Below, piece by piece: positions 43,624 through 52,412 of a DNA stretch of 64,000 nucleotides. The notes below the pieces were generated by a model, which saw only the letters and a list, made by a program, of their open reading frames with translations, did no database searches and had not been told where the DNA came from. The DNA comes from Variovorax sp. OK212 (lineage in GTDB: Bacteria; Pseudomonadota; Gammaproteobacteria; Burkholderiales; Burkholderiaceae_C). The stretch is taken from positions 1-64,000 of the forward strand of contig NZ_FOLP01000007.1 of the NCBI RefSeq assembly GCF_900112425.1, written 5' to 3'. Position 1 is the first letter of the stretch; every line of letters begins with the position of its first letter. Both the position numbers and the translations under genes were made by a program.

Positions 43624-45312
43624 ATGAACGCACGACCACGTGTGCGCCCGCGCCACTCCACCCTCCGCTCCATGCCGAACTCCCGCAGCCGGGCTGCCGA
43701 CCGACCGCTCGCCCGCTGCCTGGCCTGGTTGCTGCTCGGCATGGCCGCCCTGTTCCTGGCGGGGTGCGCCGGCTTGCCCGGCAACGTGCAGCGCACACCG
43801 TCCACGGCCATTGCGGACGGCGCCGACACCACGCTCGGGCGCCTCGTGAAGGCGGCGGCCCCGCCCGTCGAGGCGGGCGCCCAGCCGCTCAGCGGGTTCC
43901 GCCTGCTGCCCATGCCGCAGTTCTCGCTGCACGCGCGCATCGAGCTCGCGCGCCGTGCGCAGCGCTCCATCGACGTGCAGTACTACCTCGTGCAGAACGA
44001 CGAGACCGGCCGCTACCTGTTGCGCGCGCTGCGCGACGCGGCCGACCGGGGCGTGCGCGTGCGGCTGCTGGTGGACGACCTGTACACGGCCGGCGCCGAT
44101 CCGCTGTTCACCAGCTTCGCCTCGCACCCGAACGTGGAGGTGCGCCTGTTCAATCCGTTCCCGGCCGGGCGCGACCGCTTCGGCACGCGCTGGGCCTGGT
44201 CGATCCTGGACTTCGACCGCGTGCACCGCCGCATGCACAACAAGCTCTACGTGGTGGACGACAGCATCGGCGTGATGGGCGGGCGCAACATGGCCAACGA
44301 GTACTTCCTGCGCGACGGGGGCTCGAACTTCATCGACATCGACACGCTGGTGGCCGGCGCGGTGGTGCCGCGGCTGTCCTCGTTGTTCGACATGTACTGG
44401 AACAGCCCGTACGTGTACCCCATCGATTCGCTGGTGCCCGCCACCGGCGAGACGCCGCAGCAGCTGCGCGAGCGCTTCGACCGGCTGACCACCGGCCCCG
44501 AGGAGTTGCACCCGGAGGAGCCCGACTCCACCGACCTGCTGGGCAACAACCCGCTGGCCAAGGACCTGGACGCCGGCGCGCTGAAGCTGGTGTGGGCGCG
44601 CGCCGAGGCCTATGCCGACGCGCCGGCCAAGGCGCTGGCGCCCAGCGAGGAGGCGCGCGGCCTGCCCGCCGACGAGTCGCGCGACAGCGTGCTCTACAAC
44701 GTGCGCCGCTACCTGCGCGGCGCCGAGAACGAGATCATGCAGACCACGCCCTACCTGATTCCGGGGCGCGGCGGCATGGAGACCATCAAGCTCGTGCGCG
44801 GCAACGGCGTGGCCTACAGCATCGTCACCAACTCGCTGGCGGCCACCGACGAGTCGCTGGTGCACATCGGCTACCGCCGCTACCGCGCCGAGATGCTGCG
44901 CCTGGGCGTGGAGCTGTACGAGCTGAGCCCCAAGCGGGTGGAGCAGACCAAGCGCTTCGGCATGTACGGCTCGGCCAGCGGGCGGCTGCACGGCAAGTCG
45001 GCGGTGATCGACCGCAAGACGGTGTTCATCGGCTCGATGAACTTCGACCCGCGCTCGATGCTGCACAACACCGAGATCGGCATCTTCATCTTCAGCCCGC
45101 AGATCGCGCAGCAGCTCACCAGCCTGATCGGCTTCATCCGGCTGGACGGGGCCTACCAGCTGCAGCTGGGGCCCACCGGGGCCATCGAATGGGTCAGCCC
45201 GGCCTCGGGCGACGCGGCCGACACCATCCTGCACCAGGAGCCCGAGACGGATTTCTGGGCCCGCTGGCGGCTCGACCTGCTGGCGCCGCTGGTGCCCGAG
45301 AGCCTGCTCTAG
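43624..45312 (+). CDS. Phospholipase D-family lipoprotein (cardiolipin synthase C-like)
   Basis: About 562 residues from the ATG at 43624; a second in-frame ATG at 43672 gives a shorter and more usual lipoprotein signal (lipobox LFLAGC). Two HKD motifs are intact: HNKLYVVDDSIGVMGGRN and HGKSAVIDRKTVFIGSMNFD, the paired active site of phospholipase D enzymes that transfer phosphatidyl groups through a His intermediate. QRSIDVQYYLVQNDETG near the start and NTEIGIFIFSP near the end are typical of the ClsC/YmdC group, which makes cardiolipin from PE and PG. The membrane anchoring by lipid is common in that group. Monocistronic by position. Confidence 0.85.
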   Translation: MNARPRVRPRHSTLRSMPNSRSRAADRPLARCLAWLLLGMAALFLAGCAGLPGNVQRTPSTAIADGADTTLGRLVKAAAPPVEAGAQPLSGFRLLPMPQFSLHARIELARRAQRSIDVQYYLVQNDETGRYLLRALRDAADRGVRVRLLVDDLYTAGADPLFTSFASHPNVEVRLFNPFPAGRDRFGTRWAWSILDFDRVHRRMHNKLYVVDDSIGVMGGRNMANEYFLRDGGSNFIDIDTLVAGAVVPRLSSLFDMYWNSPYVYPIDSLVPATGETPQQLRERFDRLTTGPEELHPEEPDSTDLLGNNPLAKDLDAGALKLVWARAEAYADAPAKALAPSEEARGLPADESRDSVLYNVRRYLRGAENEIMQTTPYLIPGRGGMETIKLVRGNGVAYSIVTNSLAATDESLVHIGYRRYRAEMLRLGVELYELSPKRVEQTKRFGMYGSASGRLHGKSAVIDRKTVFIGSMNFDPRSMLHNTEIGIFIFSPQIAQQLTSLIGFIRLDGAYQLQLGPTGAIEWVSPASGDAADTILHQEPETDFWARWRLDLLAPLVPESLL

Positions 45313-45460
45313 CAAGGGCGCAGCCGCAAGCGCCGGCGGCCCGCATCCTCAAAACAGGGGATGGCGAGGGGACGGAGCCCACAGAAGAATCGCATCGCTC
45401 GTGTTACGAGTTGATTCTTTTGTTTTCTCCCTCAATACCCCAGAACTTCCAGAGCCATCC

Positions 45461-47374
45461 ATGAAAACAGACTTCGCGACTCCGGCAACCTCCGGCCCGT
45501 TCTTCAAGACGACACGTTCAGCGTGCGCCGTGGCGCTGCTGGTCTCGCTCGCCGCGTGCGGTGGGGGCGGGGGCGGCGGTGGTGGCGGGTTCGCCGGGTT
45601 CCCGGCCACGGGCAGCAGCAACCCGCCGGTCAGCGAGCCGCAGGCGGCCACGGCTGTTACGTTTTCGGGTACCGCGGCCTCCGGTTTGCCGCTGTCGGGT
45701 ACCGTCACCGTCAAGGACGCCAAGGGCACGACCAAGACCGTGCCGCTGGAAGGCGGCGCCTACCAGATCGACGTGACCGGCATGATCGCGCCCTTCGTCT
45801 TTCGCGCCGAAGGCACGGTGGGCGGCCAGCACGTGGTGATCCACTCGGCCGCCACCGCCGCGGATGCCAACGGCACCATCAACATCACGCCGCTGACCGA
45901 CCTGGTGGTGGCCAACATCGCCGGGCGCCTGGCCGCGCAGTACTTCGACGGCGGCGAGTTCGCCTCGCTCACGCCCGACGAGCTCAAGGCCGAGTCCGCC
46001 GCGCTGAAGGCCAAGCTGCTGCCGGTGCTGCTGGCGCTGGGCGTGGATTCCAGCATCGACCTGCTGCGCACGGCGTTCACGCCGCTGTCCAGCGCGCTGG
46101 ACAAGGCGCTCGACGTGCTGCGCGTGAGCGTGGACCCGGTGAGCAACGTGGCCACCATCACCAACATCGTCACGCAGCAGCAGATCACCGACGACCTGGC
46201 CGTGAAGGCCGCGCAGGACGCCGGCAGCACGCCGATGAGCGGCACCGGCATGGGCACGGCGGCGGACGACATCACGCTGATCCGCAAGGTGCTGAGCGAC
46301 TACGTGGGCAAGTTCGCGAACGGCCTGCCGGCGGCGGGCGAGCTGCTGCCGCTGATGACCGACAGCGGCAACCCCGTCACCGGGACCTATGGCTTCAGGT
46401 CTTCCGACCTCACCGCCGCGCAGTTCGCCAACCAAGCGGTGACGGACACCAACCTGGTGGGCGCGAGCTTCGCGGACGTGGTGATCAACCGCATCAACTA
46501 CACCATCGACGCGAACAACACGAGCCCGCGCGCCTTCGTCGAGTTCACGCACCGCGACAAGAACGGCGTGGCGTTCAGCAACAACCAGGGCATGCAGATC
46601 GTGAAGGGCACCGACGGCGTGTGGCGCCTGCGCGGCGACGGCCGCGTGTTCGACCTGAACCCGCAGATCCAGGCGAGCAAGGACAAGACGTCGGGCTGCG
46701 TGAGCACCGCGCTGGAGTTCAACATCGAAGACCTGAACACGGGCAACAGCAGCAACGTGGCGTCGGTCGTGGTCACGGGCCCGGGGCTGCCGGCCGGCGG
46801 CCTGCGCCACCTGCGTCCCTCGACCGGCGGCTTCTGGCCGCTGGAAGCCACGCCGGGCAACAACTATTACTACCTGGCTTCGAACTGCAACGGCCTGCCG
46901 AGCGCCAACCTGAGCGATGCGGACATTGCCGCGATTCCCGCCACGCCCGAGTACACCTTCACCGCCTACGAAAGCGACGGCACCACGGTGGCCAAGTTCA
47001 GCACCTTCGACATCATCTACAAGCACCGCTTCCACGCCCGGCCGATGACGCTGGCCGAGGCGACGGCCGCCACCTACCCGAGCTTCACGACCACGCCCAG
47101 CCTGGCTTCCTATGCGGGCGGCGGCGACTTCGCCGTCAGCGCGACGGGCCTGAACCCCGGTTTCTCCGCGGAGTTCTTCCTGAACCTGTTCGTCAGCTCG
47201 AGCGTCAGCGCAAAGGACCAGTCCGACGTGGCGCCGTCGGCAGCGGGTGCCGCGTCGAAGACCTTCAACCTCTCGGTGCCGAACGCGCCGCTCTTCAAGA
47301 ACATGTTCGTCGGCACGCGAGACGCCAACTGGCGCGCCCTGGTGCTGAGAGACACCTACGCGGTCCTGCCCTGA
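45461..47374 (+). CDS. Large lipoprotein with poly-Gly linker
   Basis: A 637-residue predicted lipoprotein. The lipobox LAAC is followed at once by ten glycines and FAGF, a flexible tether common for surface-exposed lipoproteins. An N-terminal domain of carboxypeptidase-regulatory or Ig-like type (residues ~55-130, TFSGTAASGLPLSGTVTVKD) precedes a helical region (~150-260) and a C-terminal beta-rich part (SNVASVVVTGPGLPAGGLRH, then FTAYESDGTTVA). I do not recognise a named family for the whole. A start upstream at 45401 is in frame but would spoil the signal peptide. A strong terminator follows directly. Confidence 0.75.
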   Translation: MKTDFATPATSGPFFKTTRSACAVALLVSLAACGGGGGGGGGGFAGFPATGSSNPPVSEPQAATAVTFSGTAASGLPLSGTVTVKDAKGTTKTVPLEGGAYQIDVTGMIAPFVFRAEGTVGGQHVVIHSAATAADANGTINITPLTDLVVANIAGRLAAQYFDGGEFASLTPDELKAESAALKAKLLPVLLALGVDSSIDLLRTAFTPLSSALDKALDVLRVSVDPVSNVATITNIVTQQQITDDLAVKAAQDAGSTPMSGTGMGTAADDITLIRKVLSDYVGKFANGLPAAGELLPLMTDSGNPVTGTYGFRSSDLTAAQFANQAVTDTNLVGASFADVVINRINYTIDANNTSPRAFVEFTHRDKNGVAFSNNQGMQIVKGTDGVWRLRGDGRVFDLNPQIQASKDKTSGCVSTALEFNIEDLNTGNSSNVASVVVTGPGLPAGGLRHLRPSTGGFWPLEATPGNNYYYLASNCNGLPSANLSDADIAAIPATPEYTFTAYESDGTTVAKFSTFDIIYKHRFHARPMTLAEATAATYPSFTTTPSLASYAGGGDFAVSATGLNPGFSAEFFLNLFVSSSVSAKDQSDVAPSAAGAASKTFNLSVPNAPLFKNMFVGTRDANWRALVLRDTYAVLP

Positions 47375-47380
47375 AAGCAG

Positions 47381-47405
47381 AAAAGCCCCGCGAGGGGCTT
47401 TTTTC
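47381..47405 (+). terminator. Rho-independent terminator
   Basis: AAAAGCCCC (47381-47389), loop GCGA, GGGGCTTTT (47394-47402) and a further T: a perfect 9-base stem running into a T tract, seven bases after the stop of the poly-Gly lipoprotein gene. The A tract on the other side could also serve the convergent metallopeptidase-like gene ending at 47461. Confidence 0.9.
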
Positions 47406-47460
47406 ATGGGCGCGGGGCGTTGCCCGTCACGCTGCCCTTCACTGCAGCGTCACTGCAGCG

Positions 47461-47964
47461 TCATTGTTGCAAGAGGCCGTTGAGGTAGGGCTCGGGGTTC
47501 ACGGCGTTGCCGTTCTTGCGGATCTCGAAGCGCAGCTTCACGCGGTCGGTGTTGCTCTTGCCCATCTCGCCGATCTTCTCGCCCTGGCGAACCACCTGGT
47601 TCTCCTTCACGAGGATGGTCTGCAGGTGCGCGTAGGCGGTGAGGTAGGTCTCGTTGTGCTTGACGATGATCATGTTGCCGTAGGCCGGCAGTTCGCCGCC
47701 CACATACACCACGCGGCCGTCGGCCGAGGACACGATCGGATCGCCCAGGTTGCCGGCAATGTCGATGCCCTTGTTGCGCACGCCGTCGAAGCGCGCCAGC
47801 GTCGCGCCGGTGGCGGGGCGCACGAACAGCGCGGCCGGCTTCTGCACGGGCGGCGTGACCACGGGCGCGGGGCGCGGCGTGAGGTCGGTGGTGGTACAGG
47901 CCGCGAGGCTCGCGGCAACCAGCGCCAAGGCGGCGGTACGGAAAACAAGAGTCTGAAGATGCAT
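47461..47964 (-). CDS. LytM/M23-type lipoprotein, probably catalytically inactive (NlpD-like)
   Basis: A 167-residue lipoprotein (lipobox LAAC, then TTTDLTPRPAP) with a single LytM/M23 domain (residues ~50-160). Key motifs are degenerate: NKGIDIAG replaces the HxxxD zinc motif, and LRFEIRKNG has Arg where the HxH motif needs His, although YAHLQ keeps one His. E. coli NlpD shows the same NKGIDIAG sequence and works as an activator of the amidase AmiC rather than as an enzyme. This protein lacks the LysM domain of NlpD. It probably acts at the division septum or envelope as an amidase activator. Confidence 0.8.
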   Translation of the reverse strand: MHLQTLVFRTAALALVAASLAACTTTDLTPRPAPVVTPPVQKPAALFVRPATGATLARFDGVRNKGIDIAGNLGDPIVSSADGRVVYVGGELPAYGNMIIVKHNETYLTAYAHLQTILVKENQVVRQGEKIGEMGKSNTDRVKLRFEIRKNGNAVNPEPYLNGLLQQ

Positions 47965-48143
47965 GGCGCTGTGTTGGAACGGATTCGTTGCGGAGGGTTC
48001 CGGCGATCTGGCTCGCCTCGGCTCCCGAAGGGGAGCACGCGGGCGATGCTAGCAAACTGCCGCGACGGTGCCCCGCGAAAGAGCAACCGGCTGTGCAGGG
48101 GCCATCGGCGCCGGTGCGCCCGGTGAGCCCCTGTTCTTGTGCG

Positions 48144-48638
48144 TTACTTGAGCGGAATCGGCGTGCCGCGGTCGATCGCCACCGCGGTGATGCTGTTCTT
48201 GGGCGAGCCGTCGATCAGCAGGTCGGAATAGGTCAGGTAGACCAGCGTGTTGCGCTTGGGGTCCACCATGCGCACCACGCGCAGGCGCTTGAAGAGAATC
48301 GACAGCCGCTCGCTGTAGACCTCCTCGCGCTTGGGCAGCGGCTGCGTGACCGTCACCGGGCCGACCTGGCGGCAGGCGATGGAGGCCTCGGCCTTGTCTT
48401 CGGCCAGGCCCACCGCGCCCTTGATGCCGCCGGTCTTGGCGCGCGACACGTAGCAGGTCACGCCCGTCACCTTGGGGTCGTCGTAGGCCTCGACCACGAT
48501 CTTGTGGTCGGGGCCGATGAGCTTGAAGGCGGTGTCGACGTCGCCCACGACTTCCGCGTGCGCCGAGGCGGCCATCGCGAGCCCGAGGCCGAGTGCGGTA
48601 TGAAGAAGGGCGGTGTGGAGGGCGGGGCGAAGTGTCAT
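48144..48638 (-). CDS. creA: CreA family periplasmic protein
   Basis: A 164-residue exported protein with a signal peptide ending near ASAHA|E. The mature part starts EVVGDVDTAFKLIGPDHKIV and contains VTGVTCYVSRAKTGGIKG and SITAVAIDRGTPIP, which match the CreA family throughout. Full length for the family. Its biochemical role is unknown; in E. coli creA precedes the creBCD genes, which are not found here. The two Cys residues (TCYVS and IACRQ) may form a disulphide. Minus strand, 14 bases after the Nudix gene, so probably in one transcript with it. Confidence 0.9.
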   Translation of the reverse strand: MTLRPALHTALLHTALGLGLAMAASAHAEVVGDVDTAFKLIGPDHKIVVEAYDDPKVTGVTCYVSRAKTGGIKGAVGLAEDKAEASIACRQVGPVTVTQPLPKREEVYSERLSILFKRLRVVRMVDPKRNTLVYLTYSDLLIDGSPKNSITAVAIDRGTPIPLK

Positions 48639-48652
48639 GCGCAGGTGCGTGT

Positions 48653-49204
48653 TCAAACGATGTCGATCGTGTGCACGCGGTCGAAACTGCCGCGGCGCCG
48701 GTCTTCGAAGTAGTGCTCGAGCGTCTCGCGCACCGTGCGAAAGGCGATCTCGTCCCAGGGAATTTCTTCCTCGGTGAAGAGCTTCGCCTCGATGGTCTCG
48801 TGGCCGGGGTCGAACTTGTCGTCCAGCAGCCGGGCGCGGTAGAACAGGTGCACCTGGCCCACGCGCACCACGCTGATGACGGAAAACAGCCCCTCCATCA
48901 CGTAGTTGGCGCCGGCCTCCTCGTCGGTCTCGCGGGCCGCGCCCTGGGCGGTGGTTTCCTCGAGTTCCATGAAGCCGGCGGGCAGCGTCCACTTGCCCCA
49001 GCGCGGCTCGATGTTGCGCTTGCACAGCAACACCTTGTCGCCCAGGACCGGGATCGTGCCCACCACGTTCAGCGGGTTCTCGTAGTGGATGGTGTGGCAG
49101 GCCGGGCAGACGGCGCGCTGCTTGGTGTCGCCGTCGTCCGGCACGCGGTAGACCACCGCGGTGCCGCAGTTCTTGCAGTGCTTGATGGGAACGCGCAAAA
49201 GCAT
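48653..49204 (-). CDS. Nudix hydrolase with N-terminal zinc ribbon
   Basis: A 183-residue protein. Residues ~8-45 hold a zinc ribbon with two CxxC pairs (CKNCG and CPACH), followed by a Nudix domain with the complete box GFMELEETTAQGAARETDEE plus AGA, including the REXXEE-type Glu cluster that binds Mg2+. The combination resembles bacterial NUDIX proteins related to NudC and to ADP-ribose or CoA pyrophosphatases; the substrate cannot be told. The ATG at 49204 starts 17 bases behind the FAH-family gene, suggesting one minus-strand transcript of FAH, Nudix and creA. Confidence 0.88.
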   Translation of the reverse strand: MLLRVPIKHCKNCGTAVVYRVPDDGDTKQRAVCPACHTIHYENPLNVVGTIPVLGDKVLLCKRNIEPRWGKWTLPAGFMELEETTAQGAARETDEEAGANYVMEGLFSVISVVRVGQVHLFYRARLLDDKFDPGHETIEAKLFTEEEIPWDEIAFRTVRETLEHYFEDRRRGSFDRVHTIDIV

Positions 49205-49221
49205 GAAGCCGGCCGCCGTCT

Positions 49222-49923
49222 TCAGACGACCTTGACGGTCAGCTTGGGCAGGCCCGCGACTTCGCCCACGAGCGTGTCGCCAGCCACCACGGCGGCCACG
49301 CCTTCCGGCGTGCCCGTGAAGATCAGGTCGCCGGGCTGCAGTTCCCAGGCGGCCGACAGGTGCTCGATGGTCTCGGCCACGTTCCAGATCAGCTTGCTCA
49401 CGTTGCTGCGCTGGCGGTCGGTGCCGTTCACCTGCACCGAGATCTCGGCCTTCTCGGCGTCGCCGGCCTGCGCCACCGGCACGATCGGGCCGATGGGCGC
49501 GCTCTGCTCGAAGCTCTTGCCGATGTCCCAGGGGCGGCCCTGCTTCTTCATTTCGTTCTGCAGGTCGCGGCGCGTCATGTCCAGGCCGACCGCGTAGCCG
49601 TAGATGTGCTTGTGCGCGTCGGCCGCCAGGATGTTCTTGCCGCCGGTGCCGATGGCCACCACCAGTTCGATCTCGTGGTGCAGGTTCTTGGTGAGCGAGG
49701 GGTAGGCCATGGTGCCGGTCTGGCCCGCATCGACCACCACCAGCGCGTCGGCCGGCTTCATGAAGAAGAAGGGCGGCTCGCGGCCGGTGAAGCCCATTTC
49801 CTTGGCGTGCTCTTCGTAGTTGCGGCCCACGCAATAGATGCGGTGCACCGGGAAGCGGGCGGGCTGGCCGGCCACGGGAACCGAAACGGGGGCGGGCGGG
49901 GCGAAGACGAACTCGGAAGCCAT
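49222..49923 (-). CDS. Fumarylacetoacetate hydrolase-family protein
   Basis: A 233-residue FAH-fold hydrolase. Metal-binding and catalytic elements are visible: YCVGRNYEEHAKEM, HHEIELVVAIG (Glu metal ligands), GLDMTRRDLQ and GDLIFTGTPEGV. The short single-domain form is typical of fumarylpyruvate hydrolases and acylpyruvases (NagK/YcgM type) rather than of the 420-residue true fumarylacetoacetase. A glutathione-dependent maleylacetoacetate/maleylpyruvate isomerase is encoded 1 kb away on the other strand; together they could cover the last two steps of gentisate or homogentisate breakdown. Confidence 0.88.
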   Translation of the reverse strand: MASEFVFAPPAPVSVPVAGQPARFPVHRIYCVGRNYEEHAKEMGFTGREPPFFFMKPADALVVVDAGQTGTMAYPSLTKNLHHEIELVVAIGTGGKNILAADAHKHIYGYAVGLDMTRRDLQNEMKKQGRPWDIGKSFEQSAPIGPIVPVAQAGDAEKAEISVQVNGTDRQRSNVSKLIWNVAETIEHLSAAWELQPGDLIFTGTPEGVAAVVAGDTLVGEVAGLPKLTVKVV

Positions 49924-50024
49924 TGCGACGTGTCCTTTTTGAGCGAAACCTGAGCGGGAAGCCGGCAGTGTGCCAGAGGCGGCAGGCTCACAATAGACGC
50001 CCCGCGCATCTCATCGTTTCCACC

Positions 50025-50942
50025 ATGCCCATCCGAATCGGCAAAGCCGGCAAGGCCAACGCCCTCAACGAACTCGGTCGCCAGCGCGACGACGACGGCG
50101 ACCAGGACGGCGCGCTCCAGGCCTACGCCCAGGCCAGCGCCGTGCATCCGCACTGGGCCGCGCCCTGGTACAACGCCGGCCTCATCCACAAGTACCGCGG
50201 CGAATGGGCCGCCTCGCTGCAGGCCAATGCCCGCGCGGTGCAATGCGAGCCCGGCAACGAGGGGGCGATCTGGAACCTCGGCATCGCCGCCACCGCGCTG
50301 GGCGACTGGGCCACGGCGCGCCGCGCCTGGCGCCAGTACGGCATCGGCATTGCGGACGGCGAGGGGCCGGTCGACCACTTCGTGGGCCTCACGCCCATCC
50401 GCGTGCACGGCGACGGCGGCACCGAGGTGGTCTGGGCCGACCGCATCGACCCGGCGCGCGCCATCCTGCGCAACGTGCCCACGCCGGCCTGCGGCCACCG
50501 CTACGGCGACCTTGTGCTGCACGACGGCGCGGCCAACGGCTACCGCCTGCGCGGCGAGCGCGAGGTGCCGGTGTTCGACGCGCTCGAGCTGATCGCGCCG
50601 TCCGAGTACGCGACCTACGAGGTCTCGATCGACGACGCCACGCAGGAAGAAATCGAGGCGCTCGTCGAGCGCTTCCAGGCCGCCGGCGCCATGGCCGAGA
50701 ACTGGACCGCCAGCATGGAGGTGCTCTGCCGCGCCTGCTCCGAAGGCCGGCCCCATGCGGACGGCGGGCACAACCACGGCCCCGGCGAGCCACCCGCCGC
50801 GCTGGGCCCCTGGCGCCTGGGCATCGCGTCGCGCGAGGAGGCGGCCGCGCGCCGCATCCTGGACGAATGGCGCGCCGGCGTTTCAACCGCGGCCTCGCTG
50901 CACGACTTCCGTTGCGTGCTGCAGGCTTCACCCCGCGCCTGA
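50025..50942 (+). CDS. TPR-repeat protein of unknown function
   Basis: A 305-residue soluble protein. Residues ~5-105 form two to three TPR units (NALNELGRQRDDDGDQDGAL, AAPWYNAGLIHKYRGEWAAS, EGAIWNLGIAATALGDWATA). The C-terminal part is a separate alpha/beta region with VVWADRIDPARAILRNVPTP and a His/Gly-rich stretch (HADGGHNHGPGE) that might bind metal. Start ATG at 50025; upstream in-frame starts lie in the divergent promoter region. It diverges from the FAH gene (101-base gap) and precedes maiA by 34 bases. No specific function can be assigned. Confidence 0.75.
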   Translation: MPIRIGKAGKANALNELGRQRDDDGDQDGALQAYAQASAVHPHWAAPWYNAGLIHKYRGEWAASLQANARAVQCEPGNEGAIWNLGIAATALGDWATARRAWRQYGIGIADGEGPVDHFVGLTPIRVHGDGGTEVVWADRIDPARAILRNVPTPACGHRYGDLVLHDGAANGYRLRGEREVPVFDALELIAPSEYATYEVSIDDATQEEIEALVERFQAAGAMAENWTASMEVLCRACSEGRPHADGGHNHGPGEPPAALGPWRLGIASREEAAARRILDEWRAGVSTAASLHDFRCVLQASPRA

Positions 50943-50976
50943 AGCTGAAGCCAAGGAACGCTATGCTTGGAAAATC

Positions 50977-51615
50977 ATGAAGCTGCATAACTATTTCCGC
51001 TCGTCCTCCTCGTTCCGCGTGCGCATCGCGCTCAACCTGAAGGGCCTCGACTACGAGTACATCCCCGTGCACATCGCGCGCGGCGAACACCGCACCGGTC
51101 CTTACTCCGCCATCTCGGCCGACATGCTGGTGCCGCTGCTCGAAGACGAGGGCGAACGCTTCTCGCAATCGCTGGCCATCATGGAGTACCTCGACGAGAC
51201 GCACCCCGAGCCGGCGCTGCTGCCGACCGATCCCGTGGGCCGCGCCCACGTGCGCGCGCTGGCGCAATCGATCGCCTGCGAGATCCACCCGCTGAACAAC
51301 CTGCGCGTGCTCAAGTACCTCGTGAAGGACCTGAAGCTCGACGACGAAGCCAAGAACGCCTGGTACCGCCACTGGGTGCGCGACGGCATGCTGGCCTTCG
51401 AGCGCCAGCTGGCGCAGCACCCCACGGGCAAGTTCTGCTACGGCAACACGCCGACCCTGGCCGACTGCTGCCTGGTACCGCAGATCTTCAACGGCCGCCG
51501 CTTCGACTGCGACTTCAGCGGCCTGCCGCGCAGCATGGCCGCCTTCGAGGCCTGCATGGACCTCGACGCCTTCCAGCGCGCGCAGCCTTCGCAGTCGCCC
51601 GACGCGGAAGCCTGA
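50977..51615 (+). CDS. maiA: Maleylacetoacetate (or maleylpyruvate) isomerase, zeta-class GST
   Basis: A 212-residue glutathione transferase of the zeta class. The N-terminal thioredoxin-like domain carries RSSSSFRVRIALNLKG, the zeta-class active-site motif, and FSQSLAIMEYLDE, which binds the glutathione gamma-glutamyl group; the C-terminal all-helical domain includes NTPTLADCCLVPQIF. It isomerises maleylacetoacetate to fumarylacetoacetate in Tyr/Phe breakdown, or maleylpyruvate in the gentisate route; the small FAH-family neighbour leaves both possible. Normal length. Confidence 0.88.
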   Translation: MKLHNYFRSSSSFRVRIALNLKGLDYEYIPVHIARGEHRTGPYSAISADMLVPLLEDEGERFSQSLAIMEYLDETHPEPALLPTDPVGRAHVRALAQSIACEIHPLNNLRVLKYLVKDLKLDDEAKNAWYRHWVRDGMLAFERQLAQHPTGKFCYGNTPTLADCCLVPQIFNGRRFDCDFSGLPRSMAAFEACMDLDAFQRAQPSQSPDAEA

Positions 51616-51620
51616 GCCGC

Positions 51621-52412
51621 ATGAGCCGCATGAGCCGCATGAACGCGCGCTGGCTCGTGCCCGAGTGGCCCGCGCCGCCGAACGTGCGGGCCGCGTGCAC
51701 CACGCGCGACGGCGGTGTTTCGCAAGGGCGCTATGAAAGCCTGAACCTCGGCGACCACGTGGGCGACGACGCCGCGCACGTGGCGCAGAACCGAGAGCGG
51801 CTGCGCGCGGCCATCGGCGCGCGGCCCGTCTTTCTTCAACAGGTGCACGGCACCGGCGTGGTGGCGCTCGACGCCGCACAGGACGCGATGCCGGTGGTGC
51901 GCGACGGCACCGCGGCAGATGCCTGCACCGCCACGGCCACCGGCCTGGCCTGCACGATCATGGTGGCCGATTGCCTGCCCGTGCTCTTCACCGACGAAGC
52001 CGGCCACCGCGTGGCCGCCGCCCATGCCGGCTGGCGCGGGCTGGCGGGCGGGGTGCTCGAGCAGACCGCCAGGGCCTTCGGTTCCGGCCCGGACGGTGCG
52101 GCCAAGGTCATCGCGTGGGTGGGGCCGTGCATCGGGCCCAAGGCCTTCGAGGTCGGCCCCGAGGTCAAGGCCGCCTTCGAGGCGCATGCGGCCGAAGCCG
52201 CGTCGTGCTTCCAGCCCGCGCCCGCCCCGGGCAAGTGGCTGGCCGACCTGCCCGCATTGGCGCGCCAACGTTTGCGCGCGGCGGGCATCTCGGCGGTCTA
52301 CGGCAACGACGGCAGCGACGGCTGGTGCACCGTTGCCAACCCCTCACGGTTCTTTTCGCACCGGCGCGACGGCGTCAGCGGGCGTTTCGCTTCCCTGGTC
52401 TGGAAGGTCTGA
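51621..52412 (+). CDS. pgeF: Peptidoglycan editing factor PgeF (YfiH/LACC1 family)
   Basis: A 263-residue cytosolic enzyme that removes wrongly incorporated residues from peptidoglycan precursors; older annotations call it polyphenol oxidase or laccase. Metal/active-site residues: QQVHGTGV (His), VADCLPVLF (Cys) and AAHAGWRGLAGGV (His). GPCIGPKAFEVGPEV and the C-terminal SRFFSHRRDGVSGRFAS are diagnostic. The start is uncertain because ATGAGCCGC is repeated: ATGs at 51621, 51630 and 51639 are all in frame. It begins five bases behind maiA. Its 3' end overlaps the convergent small membrane gene by 69 bases. Confidence 0.9.
   Translation: MSRMSRMNARWLVPEWPAPPNVRAACTTRDGGVSQGRYESLNLGDHVGDDAAHVAQNRERLRAAIGARPVFLQQVHGTGVVALDAAQDAMPVVRDGTAADACTATATGLACTIMVADCLPVLFTDEAGHRVAAAHAGWRGLAGGVLEQTARAFGSGPDGAAKVIAWVGPCIGPKAFEVGPEVKAAFEAHAAEAASCFQPAPAPGKWLADLPALARQRLRAAGISAVYGNDGSDGWCTVANPSRFFSHRRDGVSGRFASLVWKV

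Noticed and set aside
45558..45594. Poly-G runs in the poly-Gly lipoprotein as a phase-variation tract.
   Set aside because: The glycine codons are mixed (GGT, GGC, GGG) and the longest G run is about five to six, too short for typical slipped-strand switching.
48014..48034. GCTCCC-GAAG-GGGAGC hairpin upstream of the LytM gene as a terminator.
   Set aside because: No T tract follows on either strand, and the stem has only six pairs in GC-rich DNA; chance is likely.
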